From assembly GCF_002734285.1 (NCBI RefSeq), contig NZ_NSEA01000005.1, forward strand, positions 182,620 to 246,619: 64,000 bases of DNA, read 5' to 3'. Below are positions 39,405 to 48,246 of this stretch, in pieces; position 1 is the stretch's first letter, and each line of letters begins with the position of its first letter. The notes below the pieces were generated by a model. The model had not been told where the DNA came from. It made no database searches and saw only the letters and a program-made list of their open reading frames with translations. The position numbers and the translations under genes were made by a program. The DNA is from Fredinandcohnia onubensis (GTDB taxonomy: Bacteria > Bacillota > Bacilli > Bacillales > Bacillaceae_L).

Positions 39405-40808
39405 TTGATTGAAACCGTGCATATTTATCACACAAACGATCTCCATAGCCATTTTGACCGATGGCCTAAAATCACAAAATATATCACAGAAATGAGAAAA
39501 CTGCATCAAGCAAACAATGAGGAAATGCTCTTAATCGATATTGGTGACCATATTGATCGCTTTCATCCGATTTCTGAAGCATCCCATGGGAAAATGAATG
39601 TGCAGCTCTTAAACCAGCTTCAATACGATTATGCCACTATCGGTAACAACGAAGGGATTACGATGTCGTATGAACATCTGGATTCTTTATATGACGAGGC
39701 AGAATTTAAGGTGTTGCTTGCAAATCTATTCGACCGAGATGGGAAGCTACCTAACTGGGCAGATCCTTACCATATTCATGTCTTGCCAAGTGGGTTTAGG
39801 ATTGGAATCATCGGTTTAACGGTTCATTATATTGGGCTTTATAAGCTGCTCGGCTGGAACGTCAAAGACCCTTTGGTTATCCTACAAGACACAATCAATG
39901 AATTAAAAGACAAAACAGATATGGTTCTTTTGATGTCCCATTTAGGAATCAATGAGGATGAGCAAATTGCAAGAGATTTCCCAGATGTTGACGTGCTACT
40001 TGGTGGCCATACACATCATCTTTTAGAAAATGGGAAGAGAATCAATAACACACTTCTATGCTGTGCGCAAAAATACGGGAATTATATCGGACATGTCACT
40101 CTTAAAATTGATACTGAACACAAAAGGCTTATTGAAAGTGCTGCAAATGTAATCCCTACGAAATCACTGTCAGAAAGTAAGGAAACAACTGAAATCATTT
40201 CAGAGTACATGGCAAAAAGTATACACACCTTACAACATGATGTTGTTGCTGAGATTGAACAACCACTTCTAAGTGATTGGTTTGCAGAAAACTCATTTTC
40301 CAAGCTTTTAGCTGAGGTGCTTCGTGAATGGTGTGAAGGAGACATATCCATGGTGAACGCAGGGCTATTGCTTGACTCGCTTCCAACAGGAAAGGTAACA
40401 AGAGAAGACTTGCATCGAATATGTCCACATCCTATTAATCCATGTAAGGTCTGGGTTAAGGGCGATGAACTGAAGGAAATCATTTTACAGGCAAACACGA
40501 AGGAAATGGAAAATCTCAGAATAAAAGGTCTAGGCTTCCGTGGAAAGGTAATGGGCAAAATGGTATATGATCGTGTAGAGCTTAAAACTTCAAAGCTTTC
40601 GGATGGATTAGACCATATTACCGATATTAAAATCAATGGGGAGGACCTTGACCCAGACAAAACGTATTCAATCGCTACGATTGATATGTTCACATTCGGA
40701 TCACTTTTTCCTGTCATACGAGATGCTAAGGATAAAGAATACTATATGCCAGAATTCTTACGAGACCTTTTAGCTGAAAAATTAAAAACAATCAGCAAAA
40801 CGTTCTAA
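39405..40808 (+). CDS. yunD: Cytoplasmic metallophosphatase, 5'-nucleotidase family (YunD)
   Basis: 467 residues. N-terminal calcineurin-like phosphoesterase domain with HTNDLHSHF, DIGDHIDR, TIGNNEG, MSHLG and GGHTHHLLE supplying the two-metal site. The C-terminal 5'-nucleotidase domain begins near residue 285 (NSFSKLLAEVLREW; MVNAGLL). There is no signal peptide, unlike most 5'-nucleotidases, so it acts in the cytoplasm. TTG start with AAGGAGGTG six bases upstream. Between yunF and yunC as in B. subtilis. Confidence 0.88.
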   Translation: MIETVHIYHTNDLHSHFDRWPKITKYITEMRKLHQANNEEMLLIDIGDHIDRFHPISEASHGKMNVQLLNQLQYDYATIGNNEGITMSYEHLDSLYDEAEFKVLLANLFDRDGKLPNWADPYHIHVLPSGFRIGIIGLTVHYIGLYKLLGWNVKDPLVILQDTINELKDKTDMVLLMSHLGINEDEQIARDFPDVDVLLGGHTHHLLENGKRINNTLLCCAQKYGNYIGHVTLKIDTEHKRLIESAANVIPTKSLSESKETTEIISEYMAKSIHTLQHDVVAEIEQPLLSDWFAENSFSKLLAEVLREWCEGDISMVNAGLLLDSLPTGKVTREDLHRICPHPINPCKVWVKGDELKEIILQANTKEMENLRIKGLGFRGKVMGKMVYDRVELKTSKLSDGLDHITDIKINGEDLDPDKTYSIATIDMFTFGSLFPVIRDAKDKEYYMPEFLRDLLAEKLKTISKTF

Positions 40809-40918
40809 AGATACTTAGTCAAAAGGGTTAGAGAAAGATAGGTCTATGACTAGTACTATTTCAAACACAAATCACTTTCCCGTTACATAAATTAGTTAGG
40901 GAAAGGAGTGTGCTAGGA

Positions 40919-41221
40919 ATGGTCTCAATGACACCAATAGTAATTGATAATCATCAATTTACAGCCATTACCGTTAAACTGCCTAAGACAAATTTTATGG
41001 CAGTCACAAATGAAAATGGCTATATTATGTGTGGAGCTCTCGACGTTGCACTGTTGAATGAAAAACTTAAAGAACGAGGCATTATTGCTGGTAGGGCAGT
41101 TGGTGTTCGTACAATCGAGCAATTACTGGATGCCCCTCTTGAATCAATTACGATTGAAGCCGAAAACCGAGGCATTACAGTAGGTATGAAAGGCAAAGAC
41201 GCCCTATTAAAAATGATCTAA
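40919..41221 (+). CDS. yunC: DUF1805 family protein YunC
   Basis: 100 residues, compact and soluble, with KLPKTNFMAVTNENGYIMCGALDVALLNEKL (about residues 20-50) and AGRAVGVRTIEQLLDAPLES, matching the YunC/DUF1805 family. The ATG at 40919 is chosen by comparison with remembered homologues (they start MVN/MVS-TPI); a GTG three codons upstream is possible but sits on the ribosome site. Function unknown. Confidence 0.82.
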   Translation: MVSMTPIVIDNHQFTAITVKLPKTNFMAVTNENGYIMCGALDVALLNEKLKERGIIAGRAVGVRTIEQLLDAPLESITIEAENRGITVGMKGKDALLKMI

Positions 41222-41297
41222 AATTAACCTGAGAAGGTATACCATATAAAAGAATCTTGCACCACCCAAGTGTTGTCGAACAAAATAGTTATCGTAC

Positions 41298-41338
41298 ATC
41301 CCCCCTTACTTGCATACACATAGCTTGTAAGGGGGGAT
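41298..41338 (+). promoter_or_regulatory. Hairpin enclosing the yunB ribosome site
   Basis: ATCCCCCCTTAC (41298-41309) pairs perfectly with GTAAGGGGGGAT (41327-41338). The 3' arm contains the AAGGGGGG ribosome site of yunB (TTG at 41345). It is either a weak terminator of yunC (only ATTTTCGTTT follows) or a translation-blocking hairpin. Confidence 0.6.
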
Positions 41339-41344
41339 TTTCGT

Positions 41345-42103
41345 TTGGGAAAGTACAAAGCTCGTCTACAACCAAGAAGGAAAGGGCCCTTGCCTTTCCG
41401 CTACGTCTTTTTATTAACATTTGTCTTTTTTATTCTCTCGACTGTTATTGGTTTATTCATTATTAACAAAGCGATAGAGCCAGCACTTATGGCATATGCT
41501 GAAAATGAAACAAAGAAGGTTGCTGCAACAGTTATTAAAAATGCTATTAATCAACAATTAAATGAGGAAGAATTAGTCCAAGAGGATCTAAGTATTGTGC
41601 AAACGGATGAAAATGGGAAAGTGATTAGCTACAATACTCAGGTTGTCAATAAAATGGCGACAAAGACACTCGGAAATATTGAGCGATACTTAAAGTATGT
41701 AAATGAAGGTGAAGTTAATAAACTTGAATATCCTGATTTAGAAATTGAGACGGATGATGCCAGTGGCCAAACGGGCTTTGTTTTTAAAGTACCCCTTGGG
41801 GAAGCAACAAATAATGCCCTATTAGGAAACTTAGGTCCGGAAATACCGATTCGTTTTCATATGATTGGATTTGGGGAAACAACGCCACAAGGAAGAATTG
41901 ACGAGTGGGGGATTAATAATGGGTGGTTTCAATATAATGTTCTTGCGACAGTGACGATGCAGGTTATTTTACCTTTCTCAACAGGAGAGGTTGAAATTGA
42001 AACCATTATCCCCGTTATCAATCAAAACATTTTACATGATGTTCCAGATTTCTATAATAACGGTGGGGAATCATCTCCTTCTATAGAGATACCGACAAAT
42101 TAG
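41345..42103 (+). CDS. yunB: Sporulation protein YunB
   Basis: 252 residues. A basic N-terminus (RRKGPLPFRYVF) leads into a single transmembrane helix (about residues 22-45); the rest is outside, with AYAENETKKVAATVIKNAI typical of YunB-like proteins that resemble germination/sporulation membrane factors. TTG start after AAGGGGGG; homologues start at the same basic segment. In B. subtilis, yunB is a mother-cell sporulation gene. Its ribosome site lies in a 12-bp hairpin. Confidence 0.83.
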   Translation: MGKYKARLQPRRKGPLPFRYVFLLTFVFFILSTVIGLFIINKAIEPALMAYAENETKKVAATVIKNAINQQLNEEELVQEDLSIVQTDENGKVISYNTQVVNKMATKTLGNIERYLKYVNEGEVNKLEYPDLEIETDDASGQTGFVFKVPLGEATNNALLGNLGPEIPIRFHMIGFGETTPQGRIDEWGINNGWFQYNVLATVTMQVILPFSTGEVEIETIIPVINQNILHDVPDFYNNGGESSPSIEIPTN

Positions 42104-42126
42104 CAAAAAATACTATACTAGAATAG

Positions 42127-42155
42127 TTGAATCTAAGCGTAAAATCGTATATACT
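42127..42155 (+). promoter_or_regulatory. Sigma-A promoter of the L-box transporter gene
   Basis: TTGAAT (42127-42132), 17-bp spacer, TATACT (42150-42155), just upstream of the lysine aptamer. Confidence 0.75.
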
Positions 42156-42189
42156 AGCGAAGGAATTAATAAATGAATACACCACCTTA

Positions 42190-42441
42190 TCGGATCGATG
42201 GGGTAGAGGTGCGGAAAATAAGAGTAAACTATGTGAGGATGACAACGTAGATCATAGTTGAAAGGATTTTTTGCCGAAGCAAAAATAAACTCGTCAATGT
42301 TATTTTTGTTGGGGTTGCCTTGAAAAAGGGTAACACTGTCATTATAGAAATGATCTATAATGGAGGGCTACTGATCGTGATGGAGGATAACATAACATTA
42401 CGGAGAGTAATGATAGTTATTTTCTATCATACTCTCTTTTT
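42190..42441 (+). promoter_or_regulatory. Lysine riboswitch (L-box) with transcription terminator
   Basis: The conserved L-box blocks occur in order: GGGTAGAGGTGCGG (42201-42214), AGAGTAA, GCCGAAGC (42273-42280), TTGGGGTTGCC, ACTGTCA (42335-42341) and TGGAGGGCTAC (42361-42371). A terminator follows, GAGAGTAATGATAG / CTATCATACTCTC with one bulged A and TTTTTG (42403-42441), 62 bp before the start codon. High lysine should cause premature termination. Edges of P1 are approximate. Confidence 0.9.
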
Positions 42442-42503
42442 GTCTTCTAAAGAGTATCTTCTTTCACCACGCCCTCCATAAAAATACTTGGAGGAATCAT
42501 ATC

Positions 42504-44087
42504 ATGTCTGGAACAATATATTCAATTATCCCACCAATCATTGCACTTCTCATGGTTATTTTAACAAGAAGAGTTTTACTATCACTTGGAGTCGGCATTG
42601 TATCGGCTGCATTCGTATTACATGGAAATGTACTTAAGAATGAAGGAGTCGGAGCTTGGCTACAAGACGTCTTACTTACAATCTGGAATAGCATTAGAGG
42701 AGTCTTCGTTTCAGAAGGCGCACTTAATACTTGGAATGTATATATTATTTTATTTTTATTCCTATTAGGAATTATTACTGCCTTTATCTCCATTTCTGGC
42801 GGTAGTCGCGCATTTGGCGAATGGGCCCAAACAAAAGTAAAAACAAGAACGGGTGCACAACTTTTAGCTGCTGTTTTAGGTATTATTATTTTTATTGATG
42901 ATTATTTTAATGCTTTGGCTGTTGGACAAGTAAGTAGACCAATTACAGACCGAAATAAGGTTTCACGTGCAAAGCTAGCTTATATTATTGATTCAACATC
43001 CGCTCCAATTTGTGTTGTATCACCCATTTCTAGCTGGGGTGCTTATATTATTGCAATCTTGGCACCTATTTTAGTCACACATGGAGTAGCAGAGTATTCA
43101 CCATTATCTGCTTTTATTCAAATGATTCCGTTAAACCTCTATGTATTGGTTTCGATTTTAATGGTAATAGCTGTAGCCATTTTTAATATTAATTTTGGTA
43201 GTATGAAAACCCATGAAAACCGTGCATTAACAACAGGGGAGGTAACAGACCCTGAAAAACCGGTATTAGGGGAATTAAAGCAGGAATTACCTCAAAGTGA
43301 GAAAGGTACTGTCGGTGATTTAGTTTGGCCGATTATTGCATTAGTTGTCGGTACGGTTGGATCCTTATTATGGACAGGCTACAAAGCTTCTGAAGGCGAT
43401 ATAACCATTTTTACGATTTTTGAAAATACTGATGTAACAGGTTCGCTATTATCCGGTGGAATCCTAGGGATTATTGTTACACTTATTTTGTTCTTTGTTC
43501 AAGTTTTCGCGAAAAAGGCTTTAAACATCGGCCTTCTTCCTAAGGGAATTGTTGAAGGGATAAAATCAATGCTCCCAGCTGTATACATTTTACTATTTGC
43601 TTGGGTAATTATTGACTTGATTGGACAAATTGAAACAGGAAAATATCTAGCAAGCCTTGTAGAAAGGTCCAATTTAAATATAGCATTTATACCGGTGATT
43701 TTATTTGTTGTAGCAGGATTTATGGCGTTTGCAACTGGAACGTCTTGGGGAACCTTTGGGATGATGCTCCCGATTGCAGGAGACATTGCGGCTGCTTCAG
43801 ATATTAATTTATTACTTCCAGCCTTAGCTGCAGTACTAGCGGGTTCAGTGTTTGGTGATCATTGCTCACCAATATCAGATACAACTATTCTGTCCTCCAC
43901 TGGAGCGGGTAGCCACCATATTGATCATGTAATGACACAGCTACCCTATGCCGTCACCTCTGCCGTGATCACTGTAATCGGATATATAGTACTAGGTCTA
44001 ACAGGCAGTACCCTATTAGGAGTGCTTACTACCATAGTATTATTTGTTATTTTTGTTTTTATAATGAAAAACAGACAAAACGAATAG
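42504..44087 (+). CDS. lysW: NhaC-family transporter, probable lysine transporter LysW
   Basis: 527 residues with about eleven to twelve helices and NhaC-superfamily motifs: IFIDDYFNALAVG, APICVVSPISSWGAY, GTSWGTFGMMLPIA and GDHCSPISDTTILSS. Automatic annotation would call it a Na+/H+ antiporter. The lysine riboswitch directly upstream argues for lysine uptake instead, as proposed for L-box-linked NhaC-type LysW proteins in comparative genomics. GGAGGA before the ATG. Followed by a terminator, so it is a single-gene unit. Antiporter function is not excluded by sequence. Confidence 0.85.
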   Translation: MSGTIYSIIPPIIALLMVILTRRVLLSLGVGIVSAAFVLHGNVLKNEGVGAWLQDVLLTIWNSIRGVFVSEGALNTWNVYIILFLFLLGIITAFISISGGSRAFGEWAQTKVKTRTGAQLLAAVLGIIIFIDDYFNALAVGQVSRPITDRNKVSRAKLAYIIDSTSAPICVVSPISSWGAYIIAILAPILVTHGVAEYSPLSAFIQMIPLNLYVLVSILMVIAVAIFNINFGSMKTHENRALTTGEVTDPEKPVLGELKQELPQSEKGTVGDLVWPIIALVVGTVGSLLWTGYKASEGDITIFTIFENTDVTGSLLSGGILGIIVTLILFFVQVFAKKALNIGLLPKGIVEGIKSMLPAVYILLFAWVIIDLIGQIETGKYLASLVERSNLNIAFIPVILFVVAGFMAFATGTSWGTFGMMLPIAGDIAAASDINLLLPALAAVLAGSVFGDHCSPISDTTILSSTGAGSHHIDHVMTQLPYAVTSAVITVIGYIVLGLTGSTLLGVLTTIVLFVIFVFIMKNRQNE

Positions 44088-44130
44088 AATTACTATTCAA
44101 ATGTTAACAATCGAACTTAACTAGTATATA

Positions 44131-44168
44131 AGAGACAAAGGGAATTAGAACCTTTGTCTCTTTTTTTA
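44131..44168 (+). terminator. Terminator of the L-box transporter gene
   Basis: AGAGACAAAGG / CCTTTGTCTCT, nine-base loop, TTTTTTT. Confidence 0.9.
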
Positions 44169-44197
44169 AAAAAGTAAATTTCATTTTAAAATAACTT

Positions 44198-44226
44198 TTG
44201 ACATAGAGATAAAGACTGGCTATACT
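44198..44226 (+). promoter_or_regulatory. Sigma-A promoter of the NSS transporter operon
   Basis: TTGACA (44198-44203), 17-bp spacer, TATACT (44221-44226): close to consensus. Confidence 0.8.
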
Positions 44227-44233
44227 AATAAAT

Positions 44234-44329
44234 AGATTATAGAAAATAATCTGAAAATAGAAAAATTTCCAACATAAGCCTAGTGCTAAATGACTAATAC
44301 GGTAACGGGCTAAAGTGGGAAAGGGGAGG
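44234..44329 (+). promoter_or_regulatory. Structured leader of the NSS transporter mRNA
   Basis: The first stem is AGATTAT / ATAATCT (44234-44252). A longer-range stem pairs TTTCC (44266-44270) with GGAAA (44318-44322), with AGCC (44277-44280) / GGCT (44308-44311) inside it, and its end touches the AGGGGAGG ribosome site. It matches no riboswitch class I recognise. Confidence 0.3.
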
Positions 44330-44336
44330 TTTGTTT

Positions 44337-45878
44337 ATGGATAATCGTCCACAGTGGGGGACACGGGCAGGATTCGTAATGGCTGCAATCGGTTCTGCGG
44401 TTGGTTTAGGTAATATTTGGAGATTTCCATATGTTGCTTACGAAAATGGAGGAGGCGCTTTCTTTCTACCATACCTATTTGCGATTTTAACAGCTGGAAT
44501 ACCAATCCTAATTCTAGAATTCACAATCGGACAAAAGTTTAGGGGTTCAGCACCTTTGTCATTTTTCCGTTTAAATAAAAAATTGGAATGGCTTGGGTGG
44601 TGGCAGGTATTAATTTCTTTCGTAATTGCCACCTATTATGCAGTCATTATCGCATGGGCAATTTCGTATACTTTCTTTTCATTTAATAAAGCATGGGGAG
44701 AAGATACAGGCGGATTCCTATTCTCTAAATACTTGCATTTAGCTGAAACTCCTGGAGACATAGGAGCACCAGTACTTGGGGTCTTTGGACCTTTAGTTGT
44801 TGTTTGGGCAATTACGCTATTTATCCTATTCAAAGGCGTGAAGAAGGGGATTGAAAAAGCGAATAAAATTTTCATTCCTACACTATTAGTTATTTTTACG
44901 ATTATCGTTATTCGTGCAGTAACACTTGAAGGAGCAAGTACGGGACTAAATTCATTCTTCCAACCTAACTGGGATAAGATTATGTCTGGAGAGGTTTGGG
45001 TAGCGGCATACGGACACATTTTCTTTAGTTTATCAATTGGTTTTGCAATTATGATTACTTATGCAAGTTATTTACCAAAGAAGTCCGATGTAGTAAACAA
45101 TGCATTTATTACCGGTTTTGCGAACTCAGGTTTTGAACTATTAGCAGGTATCGGGGTATTCGCTGCATTAGGCTTTATGGCAGCACAAGCGAATGTACCT
45201 GTAGAAGAAGTAGCAAGTGCGGGTGTTGGTCTAGCATTTGCGGTCTTCCCGCAAATTATTAACCAAATGCCATTTGGCGAATTTTTCGGAGCGCTTTTCT
45301 TCTTATCGTTAGTATTTGCCGGATTAACATCACTTATTTCGATTTGTGAAGTGTTCATTGCAGCAGTTCAAGACAAGTTTAATCTTACTCGTAACAAGGC
45401 AGTCATATATGGTGCAGGTTTAGCATCACTTATTTCAATCCTATACTCTACAAATGGAGGACTATACTTCCTGGATGTAGTTGACTACTTCATTAACCAA
45501 TTTGGTATTGCTGTTGCTGGATTAGTTGAAGTAATACTTATTGCTTGGGTATTCAAGCAAATGAATCCATTACAAGCACACGCAAATGCGATCTCCGATA
45601 TTCGTGCAGGTGGTTGGTGGAAGATTTGTTTAGGCGTAATCACACCAGTCGTTTTAGGATATATGATGTTTGACCTATTCAAACAAAATATCCTTCAACA
45701 ATTTGATAATGCAACTGGAAACTATGAAGGGTATGCAACTTCATTTATACTTTTCCCGGGTGTTTTCATTGCAGCAGGAGTCATTATATTAGGAATTGTG
45801 TTCTCACTTAAAAAGTGGGGTAGTGCAGCTTTAAATGACAACTATTCTTCTGGTAGTGACAAGGAGGTAGGACTATGA
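44337..45878 (+). CDS. Sodium:neurotransmitter symporter (NSS) family transporter
   Basis: 513 residues, about twelve helices. The LeuT-like N-terminus WGTRAGFVMAAIGSAVGLGNIWRFPY (residues 6-31) contains the unwound helix 1 that binds Na+ and substrate. It is closely followed by a 37-residue protein of MetS type, overlapping by ATGA. The two-component arrangement is that of the MetPS methionine/alanine transporters, so Na+-coupled amino-acid uptake, perhaps methionine, is likely. AGGGGAGG lies seven bases before the ATG. A strong promoter and a structured leader precede it. Confidence 0.88.
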   Translation: MDNRPQWGTRAGFVMAAIGSAVGLGNIWRFPYVAYENGGGAFFLPYLFAILTAGIPILILEFTIGQKFRGSAPLSFFRLNKKLEWLGWWQVLISFVIATYYAVIIAWAISYTFFSFNKAWGEDTGGFLFSKYLHLAETPGDIGAPVLGVFGPLVVVWAITLFILFKGVKKGIEKANKIFIPTLLVIFTIIVIRAVTLEGASTGLNSFFQPNWDKIMSGEVWVAAYGHIFFSLSIGFAIMITYASYLPKKSDVVNNAFITGFANSGFELLAGIGVFAALGFMAAQANVPVEEVASAGVGLAFAVFPQIINQMPFGEFFGALFFLSLVFAGLTSLISICEVFIAAVQDKFNLTRNKAVIYGAGLASLISILYSTNGGLYFLDVVDYFINQFGIAVAGLVEVILIAWVFKQMNPLQAHANAISDIRAGGWWKICLGVITPVVLGYMMFDLFKQNILQQFDNATGNYEGYATSFILFPGVFIAAGVIILGIVFSLKKWGSAALNDNYSSGSDKEVGL

Positions 45879-45988
45879 CCGGTGGTGCAATTGCTATGAT
45901 GATCATTGGGATGGTTATCTTATGGGGAGGTCTAGCAGCAAGTATTGCACATGCTGCAAAAAAGGCTAAACAGGCGAAACAAGGTTAA
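45875..45988 (+). CDS. MetS-family small subunit of the NSS transporter
   Basis: 37 residues: one transmembrane helix (about residues 4-26, GGAIAMMIIGMVILWGGLAA) and a short basic tail KKAKQAKQG on the cytoplasmic side. AAGGAGGT ends five bases before the ATG, which overlaps the transporter stop (ATGA). Size, topology and coupling match the MetS-type subunits required by some bacterial NSS transporters. Easily missed because of its length. Confidence 0.85.
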   Translation: MTGGAIAMMIIGMVILWGGLAASIAHAAKKAKQAKQG

Positions 45989-46031
45989 AGAAAGAAATCA
46001 ATATAAAAAGAGGGTCAAAAATAGAACGGAA

Positions 46032-46070
46032 AAAGGCTGTGGTAAACAAATAACCACAGCCTTTCATTTT
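46032..46070. terminator. Bidirectional terminator between the NSS operon and lytH
   Basis: AAAGGCTGTGGT / ACCACAGCCTTT with T- and A-rich flanks, between convergent genes. Confidence 0.85.
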
Positions 46071-47064
46071 ATTTGCGTTTCTTTGACTGTCTTTCTGCTC
46101 TTTCCCAAGCTCGTAGATGTGGATATGGATCAAAGGACCATTCTGTATATCCATTGTCTTTGTACATTCCATAGTGAAGATGTGGAGGAAACTTTCCGGC
46201 TGTTCCTGGTGGTCCATAGCCGGAACTTCCAACAGAGCCGATCACTGTACCGGGCTCAACAACCTGCCCGATTGCAATATCCTTTGCAAATCCATTTAAG
46301 TGGGCAAAGTAATGGTACGTATTATTCACATCGCGGATTCCGATACGCCATCCACCAAATCGGTTCCAACCTTTCATTTCGATAATCCCATATGAGGTTG
46401 CCCTTACTGGTGTTCCGTAGCTTGCAAAGATGTCAGTACCTTCATGCATTCTACGACCTCCCCAGCCACGTGCATCTCCCCAAGTATTTTTATAGCTGTG
46501 ATTATAGCCTAGAGGAACAGGAAAGGCATGTTTATCTAAATCAAGTGTGCCATATGTTGAATAGATTTTTGCGATACCCGTAATCAGTGAAACGGATTTG
46601 TCCCGTTTGTAATAATCCCATAAACCAATCTTGATATTATCAGGGTCAGTTCCGTACGCTAAAATTTGCTCTGAAATTGTAAGTAGGATATCCTCATCAT
46701 TTGTTTGATCGGCAACACCATCTCCGTTGCCATCAAGACCAATTCCTCCAAAAAGCTGAATGCTATATGGATTCGAATCATTTGGATTTGGGTTTAAAGC
46801 CCCCGCCCAAGACTCGGGTTTAATATATATTCCAATTAACCCAGTTTCTTTCGGAATATCTTTTCGGGAACGACGGATGCTTCTTTCATACTGGTCGATA
46901 GCCGCATAATAGTACCAAGGAATCTGTGTTACTGTTTCCATCTTTGTATAGAGGTTCATTCGTTCCTGAAAAACTTTTTGTTGATCCTCATTTGCACTTG
47001 CATCCAAAGGCATACACGTAAAAAGTAAGCAAATAACAACTACTATACCAAGTTTTCTGTTCAT
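46069..47064 (-). CDS. lytH: Sporulation L-Ala-D-Glu endopeptidase LytH (M23 family)
   Basis: 331 residues. A signal peptide (MNRKLGIVVVICLLFTCMP..ASA, about 24 residues) is followed by an unusual N-terminal region and the M23 metallopeptidase domain with HEGTDIFA (first His and Asp ligands, about residues 216-219) and HLHYGMY (the HxH pair, about 297-299). It resembles LytH (YunA), which trims cortex peptidoglycan stem peptides to L-Ala during sporulation. The neighbouring yunB-yunD genes agree. The ATG at 47064 follows AAGGAG; the frame upstream has no better start. Confidence 0.88.
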   Translation of the reverse strand: MNRKLGIVVVICLLFTCMPLDASANEDQQKVFQERMNLYTKMETVTQIPWYYYAAIDQYERSIRRSRKDIPKETGLIGIYIKPESWAGALNPNPNDSNPYSIQLFGGIGLDGNGDGVADQTNDEDILLTISEQILAYGTDPDNIKIGLWDYYKRDKSVSLITGIAKIYSTYGTLDLDKHAFPVPLGYNHSYKNTWGDARGWGGRRMHEGTDIFASYGTPVRATSYGIIEMKGWNRFGGWRIGIRDVNNTYHYFAHLNGFAKDIAIGQVVEPGTVIGSVGSSGYGPPGTAGKFPPHLHYGMYKDNGYTEWSFDPYPHLRAWERAERQSKKRK

Positions 47065-47259
47065 GCACGCAAGTCTCCTTTCACTAAAATAACACAAGGG
47101 TGTATTGTTCTAAAAGGCATCATCTATAGGTCTTAAAAGACGAATTTGTCTAGTTGGAATTAAATAAAAAGAAGTACTCTTCCTTGTTAGTTTGTTAAAT
47201 CATCTCATTTTCATAATCACTAATTGTTGGAAGCTAAAAAATACAAATAAATCGAATAC

Positions 47260-47289
47260 TTGGATTCTTGAAGAAGTTAGGAGTATAAT
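47260..47289 (+). promoter_or_regulatory. Candidate sigma-A promoter of lipA
   Basis: TTGGAT (47260-47265), 18-bp spacer, perfect TATAAT (47284-47289). Confidence 0.55.
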
Positions 47290-47320
47290 AGGGATAGCCT
47301 TTGCAATGGAGTGATGAAGT

Positions 47321-48220
47321 ATGTCAAAAAAACAAGAATATCTTCGAAAGCCGGAATGGCTAAAAATAAAACTGAATACGAATGAGAGCTACACAGGCTT
47401 AAAGAAAATGATGAGAGAAAAGCAATTACATACCGTTTGTGAGGAAGCAAAATGTCCTAACATTCATGAATGCTGGGCTGTAAGAAAAACAGCTACTTTT
47501 ATGATTCTTGGGGATACTTGTACCCGCGCATGTCGCTTTTGTGCGGTTAAGACTGGACTTCCAAATGAATTGGATTGGGCAGAACCAGAGCGTGTAGCTG
47601 ATTCTGTCGCAATGATGGGATTAAAGCATGTTGTTATTACAACAGTTGCTCGTGACGATTTGAAGGACGGGGGAGCTGCGGTATTTGCAGAAACTGTTCG
47701 TGCAATTCGTAAAAAGAATCCATTTACATCAATTGAAGTACTACCATCTGACATGGGGGGAGTATACGAAAATTTAAAAACCTTAATGGATGCAAAGCCC
47801 GACATTATGAACCATAATATTGAAACGGTTCGCCGTTTATCTGACCGTGTGCGTGCACGTGCGAAATATGAACGTTCACTTGAATTTTTACGTCGTGCAA
47901 AAGAAATGAATGCAGACATCCCAACAAAATCAAGTATCATGATCGGCCTTGGCGAAACGAAGGAAGAAATCATTGAAACAATGGACGACCTTCGAGCAAA
48001 CGATGTAGATATCATCACAATAGGTCAATATTTACAACCAACCAAAAAGCACTTGAAAGTTGAAAAGTACTATCATCCAGATGAATTTGCAGAATTAAAA
48101 GAGATTGCATTAAGTAAAGGCTTCAGTCATTGTGAAGCTGGTCCTCTTGTACGTTCTTCTTATCATGCGGATGAGCAAGTAAATGCAGCAAAATCAAATC
48201 AACAAGTTAAACAAGCATAA
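47321..48220 (+). CDS. lipA: Lipoyl synthase LipA
   Basis: 299 residues, radical-SAM enzyme. The auxiliary-cluster Cys residues 40, 45 and 51 are in [12 protein letters not shown], and the radical-SAM cluster Cys 67, 71 and 74 in CTRACRFC. It inserts two sulfur atoms into octanoyl groups bound to GcvH and similar proteins. The auxiliary cluster is consumed as sulfur donor, so the enzyme depends on Fe-S assembly such as the suf operon in this window. GGAG upstream of the ATG. Terminator follows. Confidence 0.97.
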   Translation: MSKKQEYLRKPEWLKIKLNTNESYTGLKKMMREKQLHTVCEEAKCPNIHECWAVRKTATFMILGDTCTRACRFCAVKTGLPNELDWAEPERVADSVAMMGLKHVVITTVARDDLKDGGAAVFAETVRAIRKKNPFTSIEVLPSDMGGVYENLKTLMDAKPDIMNHNIETVRRLSDRVRARAKYERSLEFLRRAKEMNADIPTKSSIMIGLGETKEEIIETMDDLRANDVDIITIGQYLQPTKKHLKVEKYYHPDEFAELKEIALSKGFSHCEAGPLVRSSYHADEQVNAAKSNQQVKQA

Positions 48221-48246
48221 AAAAAGGGGAAATATCCCCTTTTTTT
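48219..48246. terminator. Bidirectional terminator between lipA and yutC
   Basis: AAAAAGGGGA / TCCCCTTTTT with an AATA loop. It touches both stop codons. Confidence 0.85.
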
